A DNA stretch of 41,691 nt from Deltaproteobacteria bacterium (GTDB lineage Bacteria > Myxococcota_A > UBA9042 > PHBI01): contig WYBB01000111.1 of NCBI GenBank assembly GCA_011526585.1, positions 1 through 41,691 on the forward strand, written 5' to 3'. Shown here piece after piece: positions 34,767-41,691 of the stretch (the first letter of the stretch is position 1; the number at the start of each line of letters is the position of its first letter). The position numbers and the translations under genes were made by a program. The notes under the pieces were generated by a model. It saw only the letters and a program-made list of their open reading frames with translations, was not told the DNA's origin and searched no databases.

Positions 34767-36884
34767 ATGTCGTCGATCACGGCGCTCATGGCGAGCCTGC
34801 CACCGCCTTCGCTGGCCGAGACCGATCTGGCGCGCTTCGCGGCGCAGGCGCTCGGGCGGCGGTCGCGCGCGGAGCTGCCGGGGCTGGCCGCGCTCTTCGG
34901 CGAGGAGACGCTCTTCGGATATCCGCCGAGCATCGGGCCGATCATGCGAGCGCTCTGCGAGACGATCGTGCAGCAGGGGATCGAGCCGCAGGCCCTGGAC
35001 GCGCGCACGGTCGATGCGCTCCTGGGCAGCACGGCCTTCCTCGCGCGCCTCGAGGCGAGCGTCTCGGTCGAGCGCCAGCGCCTGCGCCCCGGCACGGTGA
35101 TCGGCGCGGCGCTGCGGCAGACACTCGGCACGCGGCTCCTCGTGCTGCCCGGGGTCGGGCGCGAGCTCGTGCTGATCGCGCCGGTCGATCTCGCGCAGGT
35201 CGCCGACGCGCACTTCGCGGTGCCGCTGGGGATCGTTCTCGCGCGACCGGCGCCGCCCGAAGAGGCGGAGGTCCTGCGCGCGAGCTGGGCGGTGATCGAG
35301 GAGCGCTTCGGCCTCGACGGCGACGAGGCGCGCCTGTGGGAGGCGCGCTTCGTCGCGATCTCGCGGCGCGAGAACCACGACGCCGAGGGCGCGGCGGCCG
35401 GTCTGTCGGAGATCGACGAGGCGCAGCGGCTGGTGCTCTGGGAGGTGTTGATCGAGCACCTGCGCGATGGCGAGCTGCCCGAGCAGCACCGCAGCGGGCG
35501 TCGCGGTCTCGAGCGGCGCCTGGGCGAGCTCGGCTTCGCGCGCTTCGGCGCGATCCCGCCGTGGGTCGAGGCGACGCTGACGCTGGTCGAGTCGGTCTAT
35601 CGCGCGGCCGGCCTCGATCCCGAGGTGATGGCGGGGCGCGCGCCGGCGCCGCCCGAGGACGTCGCGCGCTGGTGCGGCTGGGTCGACGTGGCGGCGGCGA
35701 TGCGCGAGCGCGTCAAGAAGCTCCCGAGCGAGACGATCGAGCACCTGCTCGTGCGCCTCTCCGAGGAGGAAGCCGGGCGCGTCGAGCGGCGCGCCGACAC
35801 GATGCCCGAGCCGCTGGCGCGCGCGCTGGCGAGCTTGCGCGATCAGTGCCTGCGCCCGCGCTGGCAGCGCTCGCGCTGGGCGCTCGTCGGGATCGATCCG
35901 CTGGCGCTGGCGCGTGCGCGCGTCGCCTCCGGCGAGGACTCACACGCGATCCGCAAGGCCCTCGAAGCGCTCTCGCAGGAGGCGGCCAAGGCCGAGCGCA
36001 AGGCGTCCAGGCCGGCGCCGCGCACGCGCACACAGGCTCCCAGGCTCGATGCGACGCCCGACGCCGCGCCGTCCGAGGATGCTGCGCCGACGGAGACCAC
36101 CGCCGTGCCCGCGCCCACGCCGGAGTCCACGCCCGCGCGCTCGCCTGCGCCCGCGGCCGCGCCCACGGCCGACGCGGGCGGCCTTCGCCCGCCGCGCTTC
36201 CACCTGCCGCCCTTGCCGCCGGTGCCTCCGCCGCGGCCGGCGCCGCGTGTGCGGCCGCGCACCGACTTCCCGCCGATGCCGGCGGCGCCGCCCCGAACGG
36301 CCGACAGGTCCCCCGACAAGCCGGCCGAGCCCGCCGCCACCGCGCCGCGTCCGCCGATGGCGCGCGTGCCCTCGCAGCGCCTGCCGTCCCAGCGCCTGCC
36401 GTCTCAGCGGCTGCCCTCCCAGCGCGTGCCGACCGCGCGCCTCTCGTCGCCCGCCACCGAGCGCGCCGCGCCCGCCGCGCCCTCGGCCCCGGCCCCACCG
36501 CCGCGCGCCGCGCGACCACGCACCGGCACCGCCGCGCCGCACCTGGTCACGCCCTCGCAGGGCAACGACTTCTACGACGCGAGCTTCCGCGAGCTCGAGC
36601 TGATCGAGCGCGACCTCCTCCAGCGCGGACCCTATGCCGGCGCCGCCGAGCGCATCCAGGCGATCGCGGCCGAGGCCGACGAGCTGCACGCCGCGCTCGG
36701 GCCTTCGGCGCGCAGCGGCGATCGCGAGTTCCAGTCCGCCCAGCGCCGCATCGAGAAGGTGCAGGCCTACCTCGAGCGCATCCGCCCGTTGCTCGCGCCT
36801 CGCTCGACGCTCACCGCCGAGCCGCCCCCAAGCGCCAGCGGTGGCACCGGGCTGCTCGCGCGCCTCTTCGGCCGCCGCCGCTGA
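34767..36884 (+). CDS. Large uncharacterised protein with a Pro-rich linker
   Basis: I do not recognise this 705-residue protein. The first ~395 residues are a helical, charged, mostly Leu/Ala/Glu-rich region without a signal peptide or clear motif. From 415 to 590 it is a Pro/Ala/Arg-rich disordered linker, including four PSQR(L/V) repeats at 535-554. The last ~110 residues form a helical region (FYDASFRELELIERDLLQ...ERIQAIAAEADELH...IEKVQAYLERIRPLL) and the protein ends in a basic tail (LLARLFGRRR). The layout looks like a scaffold with two ends joined by a flexible tether. GAGG lies 7 bases before ATG 34767. Confidence 0.75.
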   Translation: MSSITALMASLPPPSLAETDLARFAAQALGRRSRAELPGLAALFGEETLFGYPPSIGPIMRALCETIVQQGIEPQALDARTVDALLGSTAFLARLEASVSVERQRLRPGTVIGAALRQTLGTRLLVLPGVGRELVLIAPVDLAQVADAHFAVPLGIVLARPAPPEEAEVLRASWAVIEERFGLDGDEARLWEARFVAISRRENHDAEGAAAGLSEIDEAQRLVLWEVLIEHLRDGELPEQHRSGRRGLERRLGELGFARFGAIPPWVEATLTLVESVYRAAGLDPEVMAGRAPAPPEDVARWCGWVDVAAAMRERVKKLPSETIEHLLVRLSEEEAGRVERRADTMPEPLARALASLRDQCLRPRWQRSRWALVGIDPLALARARVASGEDSHAIRKALEALSQEAAKAERKASRPAPRTRTQAPRLDATPDAAPSEDAAPTETTAVPAPTPESTPARSPAPAAAPTADAGGLRPPRFHLPPLPPVPPPRPAPRVRPRTDFPPMPAAPPRTADRSPDKPAEPAATAPRPPMARVPSQRLPSQRLPSQRLPSQRVPTARLSSPATERAAPAAPSAPAPPPRAARPRTGTAAPHLVTPSQGNDFYDASFRELELIERDLLQRGPYAGAAERIQAIAAEADELHAALGPSARSGDREFQSAQRRIEKVQAYLERIRPLLAPRSTLTAEPPPSASGGTGLLARLFGRRR
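36369..36428. repeat. Four 15-base tandem repeats coding PSQRL/PSQRV
   Basis: Four in-frame 15-base units encode PSQR(L/V) in the Pro-rich linker of the 705-residue protein. The copies differ at synonymous sites (TCG/TCC/TCT, CGC/CGG), so they are older or under protein-level selection, unlike the identical repeats at 41569-41691. Confidence 0.75.
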
Positions 36885-36936
36885 TCGCGCGCTCGCGGAT
36901 CGCGACGTCCGGCCTTTCCGCGTATCATCGCGCTCG

Positions 36937-37365
36937 ATGGTCGCTCACCTGCCCGAGACTCCAACGGCACGTCGGCTCGCGCCGCTGGTCGAGGCGCTCC
37001 GCTCCGAGCTCGCGGACCTTCGGCTCGTGTACGTGTTCGGAAGCGTCGCCCACGGGACGCAGCACCCGGGAAGTGACGTCGATCTGGCCCTCCTCGCTGG
37101 CCGCACGATGTCGCCGCTGGCGCTCTTCGACCTGGCCGCGCGCCTGTCCGAGCTCGCGGGCAGAGAGGTCGATCTCATCGACCTCGCCGCGGCCTCGACC
37201 GTCTTGCGCAAGGAGGTCGTCGCGGCAGGGGAGCTGCTCTTCGAGCAGACGCCCGACACGCGGGTCGCCTTCGAAGGACGTGTCCTGGCCGACTATGCGC
37301 GCCTGAACGAGGAACGCCGCCCGGTCCTCGAGCGCATCGCGCGCGAAGGACGCGTGCATGCCTGA
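36937..37365 (+). CDS. mntA: MntA-type nucleotidyltransferase antitoxin
   Basis: MntA-like antitoxins neutralise HepT by attaching AMP to its active-site Tyr. The 142-residue protein carries the minimal nucleotidyltransferase motif GSX10DXD exactly (G35-S36, D47, D49, in FGSVAHG...SDVDLALL) and REVDLIDL further on, supplying a third acidic strand. ATG 36937 is chosen inside a longer frame. The downstream HepT gene overlaps it by 8 bases, the expected toxin-antitoxin arrangement. Confidence 0.85.
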   Translation: MVAHLPETPTARRLAPLVEALRSELADLRLVYVFGSVAHGTQHPGSDVDLALLAGRTMSPLALFDLAARLSELAGREVDLIDLAAASTVLRKEVVAAGELLFEQTPDTRVAFEGRVLADYARLNEERRPVLERIAREGRVHA

Positions 37366-37792
37366 CGGATCGGATCGGAGCCGCGGAGACGACGTCGTCG
37401 TGAACAAGGGCGCATCCATCGAGCGTGCCATCGCCCGCGCCCGCGAGGAGTATTCGGCGGCCGGCGCCGGTTGGCGTCAAGACCTCACCCGGCAGGACGC
37501 GCTGGTCCTGAACCTGATGCGCGCCGCCGAGGCGTCGATCGATCTGGCGATGCATCTGGTGGCGCGCCATCGGCTCGGTGTTCCGCAGACCTCGCGGGAC
37601 GCTTTCGATCTCCTCGTGAAGGGCGCCCTCATCGATCCTGACCTTGCGACCGCGCTCAAGAACATGGTCGGCTTCCGCAACGTCGCGGTCCACGATTACC
37701 AGCGTCTCGCCCTCGACATCGTCGAAGCCATCGTCACCACGCGCGCCGAAGATCTCATCGCGTTCGCGCGCCTCGCTCTGCGCATGGGATGA
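37358..37792 (+). CDS. hepT: HepT-like ribonuclease toxin
   Basis: This 144-residue HEPN-domain protein has the HepT catalytic signature RX4HXY as RNVAVHDY (R107, H112, Y114). DDVVVNKGASIERAIARAREEY matches the HepT N-terminus. HepT proteins are RNases inactivated when MntA adenylylates the Tyr; together they form the type VII toxin-antitoxin class. A GTG at 37400 is a possible shorter start, but the family N-terminus suggests the longer ATG 37358. The gene ends 16 bases before the long palindrome. Confidence 0.88.
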   Translation: MPDGSDRSRGDDVVVNKGASIERAIARAREEYSAAGAGWRQDLTRQDALVLNLMRAAEASIDLAMHLVARHRLGVPQTSRDAFDLLVKGALIDPDLATALKNMVGFRNVAVHDYQRLALDIVEAIVTTRAEDLIAFARLALRMG

Positions 37793-37808
37793 CACCGGCG
37801 CGCTACGT

Positions 37809-37975
37809 CCTCACAGGGTCGATCGGGACTCTGGGTCAGGGATTCGGAGCGATCTCGCGAGCGAGCCGAGGCGCCGACCCCAGACATATCGAGGTATGTC
37901 GCAGGGTCGGCAACGAAGGCGCAGCCGCGAGAGCGCCCGAAGACCGATCCCACGATCCCGAGAGACCCTGTCAGG
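37809..37975. repeat. 167-base imperfect palindrome between hepT and the subtilase gene
   Basis: Outer arms of about 51 bases (37809-37860 and 37925-37975) pair at about 38 of 51 positions with one bulge. The outermost 12 positions differ at one. Inner arms pair perfectly: CCGACCC with GGGTCGG, and GACATA (37883-37888) with TATGTC (37895-37900) around a 6-base TCGAGG loop. The whole element is centred near 37892. It ends inside the stop codon region of the minus-strand subtilase. It could be a bidirectional terminator, a mobile miniature element or a structured RNA; see findings. Confidence 0.75.
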
Positions 37976-40847
37976 GGCGCGTGAGCGGCAACGCCAGCGT
38001 CGTCCAGATCGATCCGTCGCGCCGCGTGAAGGATAGCGCCACGCGGTGCAAGAAGCCGTCGGGCGCCGCCGGGACCGCGTCCGCGCCGAGCGTCAGCGCG
38101 CTCTCGACCCCGGGGTAGAGCGCCGCATGTCGCGTCCCGACCACCGCCGCCTCCGGCGCGTCGACGCGCATCGCGATCGGCGCCGCCAACCGGTGGCGCT
38201 CCTGCACACGCACCTTCCACGCTCCGTCGCCGTCGCGCGCGACCAGCCCGCCGACGATCTCCAGCGTGTAGCGGCCCGGCGGCGCCTCGACCTCCAGGTG
38301 CGTGCGCCGCTGTCCGAACGCACCCTGGGCCACCGCGCGCCCGCTCTGGTCGACCACGTTGAGCGCGATGTCGCTCATGCGATCCCAGACCGCGCCCGCG
38401 ACCTCGAGCCTCAGCTCGACGCCCGTCACCCCGGGCGCGATCGCCAGCGGCACCTCTGCGCGCTCGCCGCTCACTTCCACCTCACGCTCCCGCTCGTACG
38501 CGTCGATCGTCGCATCGATCGCCCCGCGGAACGGCTCGGCCATCCCGTTGACCAGCTCCAGCGACGCCTTCGAGCGCCCGTCGGGTCCGGTGACGAGCTT
38601 CACCACCTCGGGCGCCGCCAGCGCCACGAAGCGCACCGTCAGATCGAAGCGCGACACGGCGCGCGCCTGCAGCGGTGCTATCACCGTGAGCTCCCACGTG
38701 CCCGGCTCGAGCTCCGCCCCGCCGATCCTGAAGGACGCGACCTGCGCGTCGACCGACGAGGCCTTGTGCTCGTACGCCTCGACGTGATGCCCCGCGGGCG
38801 AAAACGGCACGAGCCAGAGCTGCCCGTACGCCGCCTGTGGCACGACCAGCTCGGCCTCCATCGCCGTCGCCCCCGGCGGGACCTCGACGAAGACCCGCGC
38901 GACGTCCCCCGGCTCGAGCCGCCCTTCGAACGCGCGCTCCCACCCGTCGCTGAAACGCTCCGGCACGATCACCACGACCGGCAGCTCGAACGCCGTGAGC
39001 CCGCCGACCTTCGCGCGCACCCGCCCGACATGCTGCCCGCTCCGAGAGAGCGCGCTGCGATCGACCCTCACCAGGATCTCGGTCGCGCTCTCGCCGCGGA
39101 TCGCCACCGTGCCCCGGTCCACGTCGAGCCACCCCACGTCGCTGTCGAGCTCGAAGACATCGACGTGCCGCCCGCGCGCGAGCTCGCTCACGTCGCCGTA
39201 GAAGCGCGGCTCGACCTTGAACGCGACGCGCTCGTCGCGCTCGGGCGCGTAGCCGCCGACCCGCCAATACGACACCTGCGCGACCGTGCCCGGCCGCCCC
39301 GGCACCGGCGTCGACACCTTCCAGCCCGCGACCTCGCCGGCCCCGGCCGCGCCGCCGTGCTTTCTCAAGAGCTCCCACGCCGCGCGCACGTCGACCAGGC
39401 CCGCGCCCTGCTCGAGGCTCGAGTACCCCGGCAGCTTCTTCGCCGAGTGCCGCATCGCGCGCTTGACGAGCCCCGGCGTCCACGCCTTGCCCTCGGCCAG
39501 CGCCGCCGACACCAGCAGCGCCTTGACGCCCGCCGCCTGCGGCGACGCCATCGAGGTGCCGTTCATCACCGAGCGCTGCCGATACGGGGGCACCGTCGAC
39601 CACGCCACCCCGGGCGTCAGCCCGTCGGGCTTGTCGAGCTCGCCGCCCCGGCTCGAGAACGCGAAGATCTTCTTCTTCGCGCTCGGCCGCTTCGCCCCAT
39701 AGAGCACCTCCCACGCCCCGTCCGGCACCAGCGCTCCCGCCGCCCACGCCAGCGGCGCCGACGCCGGCGTGCCGACGCTCGACAGCCCGGGTCCCTCGTT
39801 GCCCGCGGACAAGGACGCCAACAACCAGCGGTTGTCTTGGAGCGCCTCGTCGAGCACGCGCTCGATCTCGCTCGCGCCCTCGACGTCGCTGCCGACCCCG
39901 TAGCTGATGTTCATCACGACCGGGGTCCGGTTGTCCTTCGCCCAGCGCGACGCGAAGCGGATCGCCTCGGCCATCGCGCCGCGCGTCGTCGCCCCGCCCG
40001 CCAGCGCGTTGTGCCCGATCTTGAGCGACATCAGGCGCGCGCCCGGCGCGATCCCGTCGAAGCCCGGCTTGCCGTCGATGCCATGGCCCGCCGCGATCCC
40101 CGCGCAGTGCGTGCCGTGCGCGCCGTCGTCGAAGTGCAGCTCGACGCGTTTCTCGTCGAGCACCGGCGTCGCCGCGATCACCACCGGCGCCTTGTTCGCC
40201 CGCGGGTCTTTACTGCGCGAGCCGAAGGTGAACCACTCCGGGTCGACCGCGTAGGCGTGCATGACCTTCTCGTCCGAGAGATCGCCGTCGCCGTCCGTGT
40301 CGACGACGACCACCTCGTCGCCCGCCGGCGCGCGCCGGAAGGCGAGCACCGCGAAGCGATCGTCGCTGCGCCCGTTGCCGTCGATGTCCTCGACCGCGCT
40401 GTTGCGCAGCGCCTTCTCGTCGAAGGCGCCGAGCCAGAAGTCATTCTTCCGCAACGGCTTTTCGGGGAGCGCCAGCGCGCCGCGTACGACGATCGAGCCC
40501 TGGCGCAGGACCTCGCCGTCGACGGTCGCGCGCGCCATGCTGACGTGACCCTGCCCGGAGAAGTCGCGCGCCTCGATCACCTTGACGTCGCCGTTGGGCA
40601 GCCTGGTGAGACCCGGCACGCTCGGATCGATCCCGGTGTCGAGCACGGCGATGACGACGCCCGTGCCGTCCCACTTCGGGTGGGCCCGACTCCAGGCGTC
40701 GGCGCCGACCTCGGCGCGCGAGAGGAAGTCCGACCAGCGCACGCGCGGCTCGTCATCGGGCGGCGCGGCGAGCGCGGCCCCTGGCAGGGCGAGCGCGAGC
40801 AGCGCGAGGGGCAGATGGGCTCGCCGCGCGTCTGCCGGGAGCCTCAT
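37971..40847 (-). CDS. Secreted S8 (subtilisin-like) serine peptidase, possibly TPP-II-like
   Basis: This 958-residue exported protease has a signal peptide (LALLALALPGAALA) and the full subtilase set: D70 (VLDTGID), H244 (GAHGTHCAGI), oxyanion N350 (SAGNEGPG) and S432 (NGTSMASPQ). D and H are separated by 174 residues, as in tripeptidyl-peptidase II relatives, instead of about 35 in ordinary subtilisins. The insert includes two EF-hand-like acidic loops (DIDGNGRSDD at 154-163 and DTDGDGDLSDE at 183-193), which suggests calcium binding. The C-terminal half (about 500-958) is beta-sandwich-like. ATG 40847 overlaps the stop of the upstream small protein (ATGA). Confidence 0.92.
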   Translation of the reverse strand: MRLPADARRAHLPLALLALALPGAALAAPPDDEPRVRWSDFLSRAEVGADAWSRAHPKWDGTGVVIAVLDTGIDPSVPGLTRLPNGDVKVIEARDFSGQGHVSMARATVDGEVLRQGSIVVRGALALPEKPLRKNDFWLGAFDEKALRNSAVEDIDGNGRSDDRFAVLAFRRAPAGDEVVVVDTDGDGDLSDEKVMHAYAVDPEWFTFGSRSKDPRANKAPVVIAATPVLDEKRVELHFDDGAHGTHCAGIAAGHGIDGKPGFDGIAPGARLMSLKIGHNALAGGATTRGAMAEAIRFASRWAKDNRTPVVMNISYGVGSDVEGASEIERVLDEALQDNRWLLASLSAGNEGPGLSSVGTPASAPLAWAAGALVPDGAWEVLYGAKRPSAKKKIFAFSSRGGELDKPDGLTPGVAWSTVPPYRQRSVMNGTSMASPQAAGVKALLVSAALAEGKAWTPGLVKRAMRHSAKKLPGYSSLEQGAGLVDVRAAWELLRKHGGAAGAGEVAGWKVSTPVPGRPGTVAQVSYWRVGGYAPERDERVAFKVEPRFYGDVSELARGRHVDVFELDSDVGWLDVDRGTVAIRGESATEILVRVDRSALSRSGQHVGRVRAKVGGLTAFELPVVVIVPERFSDGWERAFEGRLEPGDVARVFVEVPPGATAMEAELVVPQAAYGQLWLVPFSPAGHHVEAYEHKASSVDAQVASFRIGGAELEPGTWELTVIAPLQARAVSRFDLTVRFVALAAPEVVKLVTGPDGRSKASLELVNGMAEPFRGAIDATIDAYEREREVEVSGERAEVPLAIAPGVTGVELRLEVAGAVWDRMSDIALNVVDQSGRAVAQGAFGQRRTHLEVEAPPGRYTLEIVGGLVARDGDGAWKVRVQERHRLAAPIAMRVDAPEAAVVGTRHAALYPGVESALTLGADAVPAAPDGFLHRVALSFTRRDGSIWTTLALPLTRP

Positions 40848-41245
40848 CGCGGCGGGTTGGTCGACGGCGGGTTGAAGAGGCGCGAGAGGAACTCGCCCAG
40901 ATCGAAGTTGACGTTGACCGGCTTGTCGTCGGGCTTGTCCGCCGGCGGCGGGGTCGGCACCGAGAACTTCAGGTCCTTGGGCACGAGCGACTGCGTCGCG
41001 CTGCGCAGGAGGTGCGCGAGCAGCGGTCCGGCGTGGTTCTTCATGAACTCGAGATCGACGTTGAGCTCGCTGCCGCTCTGCGGGCGCACGTTGTTCTTCT
41101 CGAGGTAGTCGGCGAAGCCGCGCTTGAGCGCCTCGGCGATCCCCAGGCTCTGCACCGCGCTCTGGGCGCCGGCGGCCGTGGTCTCGGGGGCCTTGTCGCC
41201 GGGGGTGGCGGCGGTGGGCGGGGGAGGGGTCTCATCGGTCGACAT
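40844..41245 (-). CDS. Small hypothetical protein upstream of the subtilase
   Basis: This 133-residue protein has a Thr/Pro/Ala-rich N-terminus, a central predicted helical region (IAEALKRGFADYLEKNN, LEFMKNHAGPLLAHLLRSATQSLV) and a Pro/Asp/Lys-rich C-terminus ending in LGEFLSRLFNPPS. There is no signal peptide and no recognised family. GGAGGA lies 5 bases before ATG 41245. Its stop overlaps the subtilase start, so a role in that protease's expression or folding is possible, but this is inference. Confidence 0.75.
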   Translation of the reverse strand: MSTDETPPPPTAATPGDKAPETTAAGAQSAVQSLGIAEALKRGFADYLEKNNVRPQSGSELNVDLEFMKNHAGPLLAHLLRSATQSLVPKDLKFSVPTPPPADKPDDKPVNVNFDLGEFLSRLFNPPSTNPPR

Positions 41246-41314
41246 CGCGATCCTCCAAACAGCTCGGGGTCACTCCCTACCACGGATCGGGGCACGACAC
41301 ATCATGTAATCTGT

Positions 41315-41343
41315 TCTTACGCGGGGTGGTCTCCTGTGTAAGA
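41315..41343 (+). promoter_or_regulatory. Possible activator-binding inverted repeat
   Basis: TCTTAC and GTAAGA form a 6-base inverted repeat separated by 17 bases. It lies about 75-105 bases upstream of the possible sigma-54 promoter, a distance usual for enhancer-binding-protein sites. The match is short, so this is a suggestion only. Confidence 0.3.
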
Positions 41344-41418
41344 GTAACTTCCCTGCCTGCGGTCAGGAATTGATTGGTTTTCGATATCTTGCATCGGACT
41401 TCCTGTCGCGTTCGGCTC

Positions 41419-41433
41419 GGCACGCCGCTTGCG
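41419..41433 (+). promoter_or_regulatory. Candidate sigma-54 (-24/-12) promoter for the DPNDP lipoprotein gene
   Basis: GGCAC-N5-TTGC with the correct spacing is present (GGCAC at 41419-41423, TTGC at 41429-41432), followed by G. Consensus is TGGCACG-N4-TTGCW; the first T and last W are not matched. A transcript would start near 41444, 26 bases before ATG 41470. The region is otherwise non-coding. Confidence 0.5.
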
Positions 41434-41469
41434 AAGTCCAGGGCGCACTCGAACCGAGGAGCGACTCAG

Positions 41470-41691
41470 ATGGTCTTGCGCATGATGATGATGGTGGCGG
41501 TGATGGCGGTCGGGCTCGGAGCCTGCCTCGATGATTTCGAGCGCGCGGATCAGGGTACCGCGCTCCCCGACCCGAACGATCCGGACCCGAACGATCCGGA
41601 CCCGAACGATCCGGACCCGAACGATCCGGACCCGAACGATCCGGACCCGAACGATCCGGACCCGAACGATCCGGACCCGAACGATCCGGAC
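41470..41691 (+). CDS. Lipoprotein with tandem DPNDP repeats (truncated by the window end)
   Basis: Seventy-four codons are open to the end of the window. The N-terminus reads as a lipoprotein signal with a hydrophobic core (MMMMVAVMAVGLGA) and a lipobox LGAC, whose Cys is residue 18. After a short acidic segment (LDDFERADQGTALP), the chain becomes DPNDP repeats. GAGGAG 8 bases upstream gives a good start at ATG 41470. The product should be anchored in an outer or inner membrane leaflet with an acidic, Pro-rich extended stalk. The rest of the protein lies beyond the window. Confidence 0.75.
   Translation, partial: MVLRMMMMVAVMAVGLGACLDDFERADQGTALPDPNDPDPNDPDPNDPDPNDPDPNDPDPNDPDPNDPDPNDPD
41569..41691. 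repeat. Perfect 15-base tandem repeat array coding DPNDP
   Basis: Eight identical copies of GACCCGAACGATCCG, plus three bases of a ninth, run to the window end. The absence of any synonymous variation suggests recent expansion by slippage or unequal recombination. The period is a multiple of three, so copy-number change keeps the frame. Confidence 0.9.

Noticed and set aside
16380..37826. The 14-base match CACAGGGTCGATCG shared between the 16.4 kb gap and the 37.8 kb palindrome
   Set aside because: A few 14-base matches are expected by chance in a 41.7 kb GC-rich window. Flanking bases do not match.
41364..41390. A sigma-70 promoter with TTGATT and TATCTT
   Set aside because: The spacing between the two boxes is only 9 bases, far short of about 17.
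41569..41691. CRISPR-like repeat array
   Set aside because: Copies are contiguous with no spacers, the unit is only 15 bases and it is coding. It is a tandem repeat.

Overview
The window is a GC-rich chromosomal segment, roughly 70% GC by eye, from a Gram-negative bacterium. It carries many lipoproteins and secreted proteins with Asp/Ala/Gly-rich linkers, a DUF3160 protein, a MoxR/VWA pair, a PP2C phosphatase fused to a cyclic-nucleotide domain, a possible sigma-54 promoter and a CXXXY-type cytochrome c maturation locus. That mix suggests the Myxococcota or a related former-deltaproteobacterial lineage. This is inference, because no rRNA or taxonomic marker is present. No tRNA, rRNA, CRISPR array, transposase or prophage gene was seen, and coding density is very high with many 4-base ATGA or 1-base TGATG stop/start overlaps. 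No gap longer than about 230 bases lacks a gene.

Layout. 1-9.4 kb: putA on plus, converging on a minus-strand group of dsbD, a secreted protein, the PP2C-cNMP protein and an RlmI-like rRNA methyltransferase. 9.4-11.6 kb: a MoxR ATPase and VWA/CoxE-like pair. 11.5-17.7 kb (minus): CapA-like phosphatase, DUF3160 lipoprotein, FG-GAP protein and a NamZ-like exo-muramidase. 17.7-21.6 kb (plus): a YkgJ cysteine-cluster protein, a nucleotidyltransferase-fold protein, an APC permease and a Tat-exported hydrolase. 21.7-32.5 kb (plus): moaA followed by a long cytochrome c maturation (System I) operon. 32.5-34.1 kb (minus): a glutamine amidotransferase and an alpha/beta hydrolase. 34.2-37.8 kb (plus): an acyl-CoA thioesterase, a 705-residue unknown protein and a MntA-HepT toxin-antitoxin pair. 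37.8-41.2 kb: a 167-base imperfect palindrome, then a minus-strand subtilase and a small protein. 41.2-41.7 kb: a possible sigma-54 promoter and the start of a lipoprotein made of perfect 15-base repeats, cut by the window end.

The most interesting region is the ccm operon. Its CcmE carries heme by a CXXXY cysteine rather than the usual histidine. CcmF has an extra periplasmic insertion and is fused, through what looks like a retained signal peptide, to a divergent CcmH. There is no CcmG, the CcmD-like and CcmI-like proteins are remodelled, and three uncharacterised membrane or secreted proteins are embedded with stop/start overlaps. A full-length DsbD at 3.6-5.9 kb could supply periplasmic reductant. 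The second notable item is the long palindrome between hepT and the subtilase gene.
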